From assembly GCA_030272155.1 (NCBI GenBank), contig CP126199.1, positions 62,001 through 126,000 on the forward strand: a DNA stretch of 64,000 bases. The letters are read 5' to 3'. Each line of letters begins with the position of its first letter. The first letter of the stretch is position 1. This DNA is from Tetradesmus obliquus (Eukaryota > Chlorophyta > Chlorophyceae > Sphaeropleales > Scenedesmaceae). The translations under genes and the position numbers were made by a program. A model generated the notes under the pieces. It was not told the origin of the DNA. It worked only from the letters and a program-made list of their open reading frames with translations, and ran no database searches. This document shows, piece by piece, positions 45,127 through 56,411 of the stretch.

Positions 45127-48100
45127 CTACTGCTGCTTGGCTGGCGCTGCTGGTGCGCGCAGCACCGCAAAGGGCGGCAGCCGCAGGCTGTATGGTGCCC
45201 AGATGCTGGCCGCCCTGAAGCCCATCACCAGGCACAGCCCCAGCCACACCCACTGCAGCTTGGCTGCTGCTACTGCTGCTCCTTCTACTGCGTGTGGCCC
45301 CAGGTTCATGATGATTACTGCAGGCAGCGCACACAGCGCCATCTGCACTGAGGCATACCTGCAGCAGGACGGCAGACGAGTGCATGCAGAGTGCAGCACA
45401 TGGTGGTGTGATGTGAGCATGGGGCAGCTTGTGGCTGTTCTGTGTACTTGCAAGCATTTGAATGGCGTTTTAAGCGCCACCAATCTGCGAAGCTGCGTTG
45501 CAAACAGCGCGAAGCTCCGCAATGAAAACATGCGTGCTGCGATCCAGCAGCACCTGCCGCATCTATTCTATTGTCCATATTCTATTGTCCATAGCATGCC
45601 AATACAGCCTTCAGCTGCAGCTGTACAGCCACACATGAAGCCACAGCACCCACGCACCTGAAGCCGCCCGCGCCGAACAGCACGCCATCCCACACGAAGG
45701 CCAGCGCGTTCACCGGCTGGCTAGCCACTACCCACGGCAGCACCGCACCCACCAGCGCCAGCACAGCAGCATCCTGCGTAAATGCTGCAGGGATGGCGCT
45801 GCGCCCCAGCGCCAGCAGCAGCGCCAGCAGGCAGCCCAGCAGGCCAGCCATGCCCACGCAGCGCGACACCACCTGCGGCCAGCAGTGGTCGATTGTGTTT
45901 TGTTGTTGTATAAGAACGAATTTGTGTTGTTTTGCATGTGGGTGTGGCAGCGGTTTCACGTAGGGCGCAGCCTGGCCTGGCACTCGCAGCGATGCAGCTT
46001 GCAACTGCTCTGCTGGAAATCACACAAATCAGTTTGCCAGCAGCTGGCTCAGGCTGCACGCCGCCTGAGGCGCACTGCAGGTGTCTGTTGCTGATGCACA
46101 CATACTAGACATTGCTGACAGCACCCTGCGGTGTCCAGCACAGCCCAAGGCTCGCAGAATGATGCCCAGGCACCATGGCTGCTGCACACCTGCCTGCCTG
46201 CATGCTACAATGGCTGCTGCATTCCTGCCTGCCTGCCTGCCTTCGCCTCGCCTGCGCCCCACCTCTTGTGCAGTGGTTGTGTCCCGTGCCGCCAGGCTGC
46301 GCGCCAGCATGGTCTGGCAGGCCACGGCCAGGCTGTCAGCCAGCAGGCTGCTGGCCAGCCACAGCTGGAAGCACACCTGGCGCAGGCAACGACATACAGA
46401 GAGCAGCGGTCAGCGGATTGTGACGAAGCGATGGGTTGCACCTAAAACCAGGCTGCTGGCCAGCCACAGCTGGAAGCACACACCTGGAGTGGTGCGGGGG
46501 ACAGCATGCACGTGGGCACACAGCAACGGACAGCAGAATTGGACAGAGCGAAAACAGATAAGTAACACCTCATTACTTGCAAGGAGAGTAGCAGGGACAA
46601 CGTGACGTGGGAGTGGTGGGTGTCACGGCCATGAGAGTGCCAGATGGTTGCTGCCAAAAGTTGCACACGCATTCACAGCGCATCGCTGCACACAGGCGAA
46701 CGTCAGCTTCACCACACTATAGTTTGAGTGCATGCTGTTGGAGCCAAAAGATGTTGCAAGCGGACACCTGCAAGGCATCAATAAGGCAGCAGGTGCTATG
46801 CACGTGCTGGCAGGCGCTGCGCGCAGCTGCGGCTGCCCACCTGGTGGCAGGCGGCAGCTGCCGGCCCTGCGCGTGCTGTGAGCCCCGTGGCTATGGCGTA
46901 GGTGAAGGTGATGGACGCAGTGCGCAGCACCAGGTAGCCTGCAGCATGGGCCAGGCATGACAGTAGAGCAAGCAAAAGGGCATCAGCAGCAGCAGCATCA
47001 GCAGTCAAGGGCCGGCAAGGTATGCAAAGTTGAGGCGGAGCAAGCCCAGCAGGTGACACATTGGGTCCTGTGCTGGCAACATGTGTGCATATGTGCGCTG
47101 GACACCTGCAGCAGCTGCCAGCCAGGCTGCCAACTCTGCTTGATGCAAGCCGTCATTCAGGCTGGTACTAACAGCAGCAGCACGTGCGGCATCCAATGCA
47201 AGATGCAGTCAGCACTGTGGCCACATGCTCTCACCTGTCGGCGCAAAGAGCTTGCCTACTGACTTGAGTGTCGAGGGGTCTGTGAAAGTGACGCCGTACC
47301 GCCTGGCCAGGCGGATGAACAGCCAGCTCAGCGGCAGCAGCTGCAGCCAGGGAATCAGCAGACGATTGAAGCAAGCATAACGGCTGTATATCAGTTGTGG
47401 CCGCACAGCAGCTGTTGCTGGGCAAATGACAAGGGGCGATGATGAACGGGGAATGCTGCAAGCATATCAATACATGCCAGTGCCTCGAAATGATTTAAGA
47501 GTACTTGTCATGAACTGCCTGTCAAGTGCAGGGTATTGCCATGTTTCGACCGTGTATCTCACATAATTTGCAATGCTCAGCAGGCTGCCAGCCGCAGATG
47601 TCTGGCGGCCAGATATACCACCAAACATAAGCCACGGTACAGGAACAAGAAGGCAGCACACCAATAGCTTACAATTACATGATAGCATTTGAATACAGCA
47701 GTGGCAGGGTTGAACGGGCCTGCAGATGCTGGAGGGCCTAGGTGGCTGGGCTGCACTCTTCGAACTCCACCTGTGGTACAGGCACTACACTTGGGGCAGC
47801 AAGCACTGCCGTGGGCTGGCTCATCAACAAAGTCCTGTTACAGTTTCAGGGGGCCAAGGAGGTTGATCTCGGAAGTACGAACCACCCTCCATGGCTGTGC
47901 ATGCACTGGAGAAGCCCTTTCCTGCTGCTGTGCTGTTGCTGGTCAGCGAAAGAGTGCAGGTTGCTGCCCTTCAAAATGTACATCAACCATGGAATGCATC
48001 AATTGAAAAAATCAATAAATCAAGAGTATTGTTTGATCGCGCAGCAGTTTTAAGGCTCGTTTCTGCTGCGTTGTGGAAGCGTTGTGGAGGGCCTTCCACA

Positions 48101-51100
48101 GCGAATTGCATTTCCGCGCGTTGTGGAAGCGTTGTGGAATATTGTTGTGGAGAGCAAGAGCGTTGTAAAGTTTACGCATGGTCCCCCCCATGCGTGATCG
48201 TTGTGGAGCTGTGGATCGACTGACAAGGACCTCGCCGGGTAAAGTGACAACCGGTTCCACAATGCCGGCAGAAATGCAATCGTTGTGCACGGTCCACAAC
48301 GTGCGTTGTGGGGATTGCTTCCACCACGCCAAATCGTTGTGGTGCAGAATCGGGCCTTTAAGCCCCAATGACACGGACAACGCCCTGTGATGCTCCTCCG
48401 GTACACTCCCCCATCTCACACTTGCTGGTCCGTCCAACATAAGCCGTTGCTTAGAACACATCAAGCGCAAAAGCTCCAGACATTCACCCGGCACCGTATC
48501 TTCAGTTGATTGCACTGCATCTCTTCGCTTCCGTCAACCCTGAGTGCGGCATCTCGAAAGCGCACAATGAGGCTGACAGATATTGCAGCTCGCATCTTCG
48601 GCAAGGGCAAGGGCCAGGAGGTGCTCCCGCCTCTCGAACGCTCGTCAACTGAGCTGACACGGGCCCGCTTGACTACGCGGAGGAACTCACTAGAAAATAG
48701 CCACTTTGTGCCGGACTATGCACATGAGGAGCTGCACACAGTGTGCCCCAGGTGAGCCCACCACTCTGGATGCCTGCACTAGCAGCGGCTCCATACGCAG
48801 CAGCAGCAGCAGCGGCGCGTAGGACACGCTTATGTTTTCTTACGTCACTGCGATGCGCGTTTATTGGGCTCAGATACCTGCCCTCATGTGGGTTTGCTCA
48901 CAATGCCCCTGCTGCCTGTATCTTCCTGCAGGGAGGACAGCATCAAGCTGGCCAAGCAGCGACTCAGCCACGAGCACGAGCCTTACACCTTACAGCCATC
49001 TAGCCTTGACTGGGAGGTGCAGGCAGACCAGGAGCACCACGTGCACTGGGCCAGCCCCACCTATGCAGTCTGCAGCAGCTGAGCGCAGTGATCAGTTTAC
49101 ATTGAGCGACATGGGCTTAGCATGCTTCTAACTCGACAGACTGAGGACAGCAGGGCAGCAGGGTGCGAGCAGTGCCATGATCCGGCTGGCAGAGCGGGTG
49201 GGCAGAAGCAGTCGCAGCAGGCGTGCAGGCAGCAGGGGCTGCTGCTGCTACTGCTGCATCCAGCAGTGTGCAGCGGCTGACCTGCTGCTGCTGCAGTAGT
49301 ATGTACAGCCTCCTGCAGCTCTAATATAAAAGCATAACTATGTATGTTGGCGCTGTGATGATGAGCTTGATGAGCTGGTGCATGCCGTGTGTTTTGGAGT
49401 TGTGGCGCGTAAGCACAGGCGTTTAGTGGCAATGGCACATGCACATCAGCTGTGTCAACAGCCATACTTTCAATAGCAACGCTACGTGATGTGTTTGTTG
49501 TTGCTGTGGTTTAGTTTTTGCAGACTTGCATTGTTTCTAGGCAGGGGTTGTGCCCTGCAGCAGGCGATCCAGCTGCGCGAAGTGTAGTATTGCAGCACGC
49601 AGCAGCAGCTGAGCACATGCACGCTGCTGGGTGCACACGCGTACTGTCTTATCGTCACATGCCATCAGCCATGTGTGCCATGCGTTACGTTTGCGCGCAA
49701 CGCGCGTGCCCCACATGGGGCGGCCATGCATCAAGCCCTCCGTGTGGCCTCTTGGCTTTACAGTGGGCCCAGTCGCATGCACAGCATCCCAGCAGTATTA
49801 TGCTTCATCAGTAATTATGCCCCAACCCAAACACATGAAGGTATGCATGTTAAGTGGGTGTGGGCAGCTGTGCCCTGGGCAGCTGGCCTGGTGCACCTTG
49901 TTGGCACTCTGCACACCATGCATGTGTTTGGTGTGATTCCTACACGTTGCTGTTGAGATACGCAGTAGCTCACGTGTCCGCGCACCCAGCGCCGCACTGG
50001 CGCTGGTGTGCCATGCTTGTGTGTGTGTCTCTGTGTTGTTGCCGGCATGCGCATATTGCCATGCTCGGCTTGCCGGCTCGTCGCTGCGCACGTGCGCGGC
50101 GCAGCAACCCGCGCTATGTGCGCCCGGTTGCGGATGTTTTATGTCATACGTGGGTGTGTTGGCTTACCTCTTGTGCTCCCCTGGCACGTGGTTGGGGATG
50201 GGACAGCAACACAGCAGGCATCTGGCTTACTATGTCACGCAGCATGGCCCTGGCACTCCTGGGAGGGTCTGCTGCGTAGGCGGGCCAGCCCTGGGCTGTG
50301 CTGGGCAGGCTGGGCAGTGCAGCGCCCACGCTGCTGCCTGCAGCATGCTTGTGGGTTTGGTGATGCGTGAGCTGGCTGCACCGCAACATTGCGGATCGGG
50401 AGGCTGCGTTTGTTGCGCCATGGAGGTACCACCTACAGGAGATAATATCCAGGCTGCTGCGTGTGGATGTGGAATGTGCGAATTTGGTACGCAGCATCTG
50501 GGATGAATCAGGCGTGACCTTGCACAGTGCCTAAAGACATACTTTGTGTCAACAGCGCCCAAAGGCTTCGTTGGTCAGGAGGCAGCTGTGGCTGTCGATG
50601 TGGTTACTAGGAGTCTCACAGATTGACATGCATGTGTGTACTTGCTTAAAAGGCAGCGGCCTGTGCTGTTTACATTGCATTGTGTGCCAGGCTGTTTGCG
50701 TGCACACCCATTACAACAGCCCAAGCGGCTGGTTGGGAACTCTAACCAGGCTGCTGTTTATAAATTAGTAGTCGGTTTTAGCATTGCGTAATGTAACACT
50801 GTGGCAGGTCCCTCTGCGTTACAAAATCTCCCCCAAAGCTGCAACTGCAAGGCCAACAGTGTTGCCTGGGCCACACAAGGAAACTAGTAGCTGCGTGCGA
50901 ATATGGAGAAGGTGCAACAGACTTCCACTTGATTTGTTTGCTTTGCTGCTGACGATGCAATGCTGACTCAGTGTACACTCAGCCTGCGAGGCGTGTGCGT
51001 GCCTCGCATGCAGCATGAAATTGCTGCAAACAAATCCACCACCACTCTCACATGACTTGGTTGTAGGGCCGGTAGCTGCCTGTAGGCAGCCCTGCTGGCA

Positions 51101-52193
51101 GACTTGAAAATGAGCCGGGCCAGCATGTACAAGCACGGCGTGCAATGTTCGACCTGCATGCACGTTGAAACTCATGATACGGCGCTCACCTGGGCCAGCA
51201 CTGTGGCTGCTGCCGCGCCCTTCACGCCCAGCCCCAGCCCAAAGATGAAGGCCCAGCCCAGGCCCACGTTGAGCACGTTGGCAGCAAGCGTGGCGTAAAA
51301 CGGCGTGCGCGTGTCCTGCAGCCCGCGGTACACGCCCTGCAGCAGGATAGTATAGATAGTCGCAGGTCACACATCACAAGCACAATGCTGCAAGGATAGG
51401 CAGGCAGGCAGGCAGCATGCAGCAGCGGCTTGGCAGGCTGCTGCGGCCGCAGCTTCGTCTGGCTTACCCAGCTCGCGCTACAACATAGATGGTTAGGTTG
51501 CAGCGCTGTATAGTACCAGTGAGACCATCGCACCAGTGCGTTGCAGTTAGCTGATAAGTCACCGAAGGCTGCAGCCGCTGGTGCAGCGTGCCCGCCCCCT
51601 CCCAGCCCACCTGCATCACCAGCAGCAGCACCGTCACGGGTGCGCCCGCAGCGCGTATGCTGAGGAAGTCGCAGGCGGGGCCCCACAGGGGGGAGCTGCT
51701 GCTGACGCCCCACAGCTGCGCAGCCCAGGAGCCGCCACCAACAAGCAGCAGCGCCTGCAGCAGCAGCCAAACAGCACACACAAGTGCAGGGCGCATAGCA
51801 AAGGTCAGAGTCATGTGCCTTTGAACATGCTCTCATGCTGTTGCGGCACGCATGCCAGGGCAGGCACAGCACAACATGCCAGGGCAGGCACAGCACAACA
51901 TGCCAGGGCAGGCACAGCACAACATGCCAGGGCAGGCACAGCACAACATGCAGGTGCTACCTGGTGCATGCTGAGCAGCCCTGCAGCCAGCAGCATTGCT
52001 CTGCCGCGATGCCAACTGCATGCAGTGGCTGCCCTGCTGGCCTGCAGCGCTGTGACTAAATAGCAGTGTTTCCTGGTGGCAACAGAGTTCTCAGCCTGTT
52101 GGTGCCGCTGCAGGGCCCTGCAGCAGGCTGCCCACCTGCACCAAGCCCACCACAGCAGCAATCAGCGTCGACGAAGATATGGCGCTGCTCAGA

Positions 52194-52236
<43 letters not shown>

Positions 52237-53595
52237 AAGATTCACTAACACTGCTGATGCTGCTGCTGCTGCTGCCGCTGGTGGTATTGCTTGTGCTGCT
52301 GCTGCCGGCAGCAGTTGCTGCGCGTGCCTCTGCTGCCGCCCTGCCTGCTGCTGCCGCCACGCTGCTGGTGGTGACGCTCAGCAGCGGCACGTTGAGCAGC
52401 TTGGTGGTGGTGTTGAACACGCTCAGCGCCACACCCACACCCGCCAGCTGCGCGGCACCTGGCGGCAGGCAGGCAGTGAAGCGCGTGCAGACACTTTTAA
52501 ACAAGGTGGCTCCCGAGTGCAAGATGAGCTGCGGTGCTAGTGCCTTCACATGCTTGGCATGTGCTGCTTGGCATGCTGCTTGTATGCTGCCAGGCACCAC
52601 TTTGAATATGATGTGCAGAGGGTGGCATTGATGGATTTCACAAATATCACCGGCTTGCTGTTTGCTGTCAACGCTTGCAAGGCTCTCCCAGCCTGGGCAG
52701 TGCAGCAGCAGGCGAGCAGCCAGCCTGCATGCCCACCTAGCCTGCCCACATATGCCGTGTCCACCAGCCCAGCGATAGGGTCTGCTGCAAGAGTTGCAAG
52801 CATCTGCAGCAGGTACGGGCAGCAGCAGCCCCAGTGACTGTTTTGGGCGCAGCAGCCATGCCTGGCACACCGCATATGTCCGACGCAGGCTGAGCGTGTT
52901 TTGAAATGCAAACAACCCTACTCGCTTTTGGAGACCTGGCTGCTGCCGCTGCTGCTGCTGCTGCTGCTGCTGCTGCAGCCATTCAACATGCTGCATGGAG
53001 CCCTCCACAGTTGCAAACCACAGCAGTTGCTGTACGGCGCAAGGAGACGTGGCCACCACTGGCGCTGCTGCGTGCACTACTGCACTGTGTTCGTTGTACT
53101 CACTGGCAGTGCTATAGAGAAGATCTCCATGTTGAGCGGGTCTGTGAGGCGGCCCCACAACTGCTGTGGTGACAGCAGCTGAGGCCATCCAGGCTGCTGC
53201 GCTGCTGCAAGGGCAGGCACTGCCTGCTGCTGCTCCACCTCCTGCTGCTGCTGGCTGGGCACCCTGCTGGCATGTTGGATGTGATCAGGTGACAAGCAGT
53301 GGCCGCAGCCTCACAGCAGCACGTCAAACTATTGCTACTGTTCAACTTACGGTTTTGGCGTTCCTGAAGCATCGCTGCCGTCTTTGTCAAGGAAGCTGTT
53401 GCAAACGAGACGCCTGATGCTGCTGCTACGTGACTGCGGTCTCAGGTGCAAGCGAGCAGCACGTCGGTAATACAGACAAAGTTTCAGATCCGACGAGCTT
53501 TTCATGCAGGCGGAGTCTCCTAAGCACTGCCGTTGATGCATTATGCTACTCTTCATTCGGATGTCATGGGGAAGGCCAAAGCAAGCGCATGCCAT
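45127..53595 (-). CDS. DinF-type MATE efflux transporter, probably plastid
   Basis: Eleven exons on the minus strand close in frame to 617 residues: 53595-53351, 53266-53104, 52803-52737, 52458-52136, 51754-51611, 51336-51190, 47340-47235, 46938-46841, 46376-46263, 45872-45658, 45358-45127. An N-terminal Arg/Ser-rich segment of about 80 residues looks like an organelle transit peptide. MATE landmarks follow: DPLNMEIFSIALP, AADPIAGLVDTAYVGRLG, GVGVALSVFN, GVYRGLQDTRTPFYATLAANVLN, and QPVNALAFVWDGVLFGAGGFRYAS. This is the DinF/EDS5-like branch, which exports organic compounds using an ion gradient. A Ser/Ala-rich insert from triplet repeats sits in exon 4. Intron 6 is 3.85 kb and hosts another gene on the opposite strand. 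Confidence 0.92.
46450..46487 (-). repeat. Echo of MATE exon 9 start
   Basis: The first about 32 bases of exon 9 and its acceptor (true edge at 46376) are repeated about 107 bp upstream in transcript order. A 2-base insertion (GTGTGTGC for GTGTGC) shifts the frame. Confidence 0.85.
48069..48345. repeat. GTTGTGG-rich cluster upstream of nested gene
   Basis: At least eight GTTGTGG or TTCCACAA-type motifs occur, including two copies of GCGTTGTGGAAGCGTTGTGG 50 bp apart (48069 and 48119). A small hairpin (ACGCATGG/CCATGCGT) lies at 48174-48195. It lies 220-500 bases before the ATG at 48567. It may be a regulatory cluster or an element remnant. Confidence 0.7.
48567..49082 (+). CDS. Small nested protein of unknown function
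   Basis: Two exons (48567-48751 and 48932-49082) close in frame to 111 residues. The gene lies wholly inside intron 6 of the leftward MATE gene, on the opposite strand. The product is hydrophilic. It has a short amphipathic basic start (MRLTDIAARIFGKGKG), which could be an organelle signal or a coiled coil. His- and Glu-rich stretches follow (SHFVPDYAHEELHTVCPRED, SHEHEPYT, QEHHVHWASPTYAV). Unlike random frames here it lacks triplet-repeat peptides and has a clean donor and acceptor, so I regard it as real. I do not recognise the family. Confidence 0.62.
49083..51189. other. Rest of MATE intron 6
   Basis: About 2.1 kb with no further supported exon on either strand. Confidence 0.45.
51851..51946. 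repeat. Four perfect 24-bp tandem repeats
   Basis: CATGCCAGGGCAGGCACAGC-type units, identical in all four copies, inside MATE intron 4. Perfect identity suggests recent expansion. Confidence 0.95.
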
Positions 53596-54072
53596 GCATC
53601 GGCAGTGAGGTTATGTTCAATTAAAAAAGCTTGATCAGCAAGTAACGTACAACTGGTGTTAAGCTCCACGCATGTTATGCCACACAGCATCTTGGCTGTA
53701 CCACCAGCTGTCCACACCACATGCACCTGCCAGAACGCTCACTGCATGAATCCCACACCCTGAGCGGCAGTCCCTTCGATCAGACATGCTACATGCCGCC
53801 AGCGCAAGGCAGCAGCCTACGATACGCAGGACATGCTTATGTTCAACTCAACTAGGGTTTGAGCAGGGCAAGGCCCGCGCCACAGCAGATAGAGTGTGTC
53901 AGGGATGTTGGTGCACAGTTGGCGTCATGCCAACCGAAAAAAACCAGCCTGATCTCTCAAACACAACGTGGCAGCACATGCACCTCTGTCACTAGTGAGG
54001 GAGTACTCCCCCCAATCAGCACACCTTGTAGCACGCTGCTTGTGGAGGGCTGTCGCCGCAGCAGCCCTTGTG
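53596..54072. other. Flank between MATE start and nucleotidase stop
   Basis: 477 bp with no supported exon. It must hold the MATE promoter and the 3' end of the next gene. Confidence 0.45.
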
Positions 54073-56375
54073 TTACCGTCGGTTGCCACTGCTGCTACTG
54101 CTGCTGCTACTCCTGCCGTCACTGCTAGGCTGCCGATGCTGCCTGGTGCGTGGCGCTGCTGCTGCTGCTGCTTCCGCCTCATCGGGCCCCTCCCACTCGC
54201 TGCTCTCCAGCAGCTGCCCCTCTGCAGCCTGCTGCTGCTGCTGCTGCTGCCGCCTGTACAGCGCAGACAGGTTCCTGTCGTGTGCCAGGGACTGTGTGGG
54301 GCTGCGGAAGTACATGTAGGGCGAGTAGCGCAGGAAGTTGGACACGCGGCTGCTGTACACATCAGCATACTTCTCAATCTGCCGGCACAGCTGGCTCTTG
54401 TCGTTCAGCCCGGCACGTGACAGGTAGCCCCAGCTGCAGCATGACGCAGGTGGCAGCAGCAGGCAGAGTCAGCAGGGCAAGGAATGCACCAGGTCGGCAA
54501 CAAGGTGAGGCATAATCGCGCTGCGTGTGACACTGCTTCTAAGCTGCTACGCCCTTCCCTGCTCCAGCTGGCTCAGCGAGCCATGCTGCCATCCGATGTT
54601 GTAAACCAAAGCACGCTTATTCCACCACTCTCCACACTTTATGATCTAGCCTCACCGCCTGTTGAAGTGCCACCTGTCCTGCTCCAGCATGGGCCGATGC
54701 AGTGCATGCCACCCCCTGCCCTGCTTCTGTCCTTGCAGCCCACCTCTGTCTGCATGCTTCAAGTGCCAGTACCCCCCCACAATCGCCTGCACACGCCACT
54801 TTTCGTTTCCTTCGGCCTACACCATCCCACCCTCAGCACCCCCTCCCTACCCTCACCCCCACTCCTTATACAATCACATTAACAGAACTCATGTTGAGCC
54901 GCATCCCGCCTCACCGCCTGTTGAAGTGACGTCCGTCCTGCTCCAGCATGGGCCCAATGCGCGCATCCAGCTCGTCCAGCACCAGCAGCAGCTGCGCCAG
55001 CGTCTCATTCAGCGCCTCCTCATCTTCAACACTCAGCGCCTCGCCACCAGACAGCCTGCTGCCGCTGCCGCCGCTGCTGCTGCTGGCGCTGCTGCTGCTG
55101 CCTGCACTCCTCTCCACACCAGCAGCCTCTCCAGCAGCAGTCTGACCACCGTTGGCTGCTGCTGCTGCTGCTGCATCTCGGTCAGGCGCTGTGGCTCGCT
55201 GCCGTGCCAGCCTCAGGTGGTTGAGCAGGTCCCCCACGATCTCCTTCTTGGCCATGAGCTGCTTCAGCTCGTCACGGTGGGGCCTGCCAGCAGCCAGTGC
55301 CTGCACCTCCTGCTCCAGCTCACGGATGATCAGCGCGGTGCGCCACCTGCGGTGGAGCGGGCAGCAGCTTCAGTACACGAGAACGTACAAAACAAAAAGC
55401 AGCAAACAGGAGCAGATGATCAGCGCAGTGCGCTACCTGCAGCAGAAAGGGCAGCCGGTCCGCAGCGCAAGGTCAGCAGGACGCTTGCATTATTTCGCCC
55501 GTGTGCTGCTGTGCCTCCTGCTCCAGCTTGGCGATGATCAGCGCGGTGCGCCACCTGCAGATCGGTGGTACAGGAGGCAGCGATTTGAGGTTATCTTGAC
55601 AACACCAAACAAACAGAAGGAGAGAAACAATAGCCAGACAGTGGCGTGCATCAACAAACGCAGTCGCTCAGCACAAACTCACAATTGTCAGCCAGCGCAC
55701 GCCTACCCACCACCATGCCGACCACGACCTGCAAGCGCAAAGGCCACTGTCCAGACCCCCAAACCCCCCTCACCTGAAGCTCATCTTGGCCAGCGCGGCG
55801 TCGCTGCAGATGTGATCTCAGTAGCGCATGGCCTCCACCGTCCACCCCCCCATCCCCCCTCACCTGAAGTTGATCTTGGCCAGCGCCGCGTCTGTGTAGA
55901 TGTGGTCGCCCACGTACAGGATGTCGTCACCCTCCACACCCAGCGCAGCCTCCACCTGTGTGTGTGGGGGGGGGGGAGGGGGAAAGTGCGGCAGCAGCAG
56001 CAGCAGGATTGCATGAGGCTCAGCAGCAGCAAGCTGGCCAAGCACAGCCACCGGCCCAGCATGCCCAGGTGGTGCTGCAGCTGCATGTCCTGCTAGGCCT
56101 GCTGGTGCGCTGCCTGGTTCAATCAGATCACTCTGATCTGCTGCAGCATGCACCACATGGCCCCTGCAGCAGCAACAAACAACGATGCAGCAGCCGGCCA
56201 GCGCTGACTGCAGCAGCACTGTTCCTCAGCCGCCTCACCTGGCGTGCGCTGCCGCCGCAGTACAGCCCCCCCAGGCGCGCCGCCAGCACTGGCCGCATGA
56301 GGCCGTCTGGTGTGACCACCTCGTACAGCGGCATGCTGTAGCTGAAGAACTCCGGCTTGCGGCTCATCACGATCA

Positions 56376-56411
<36 letters not shown>

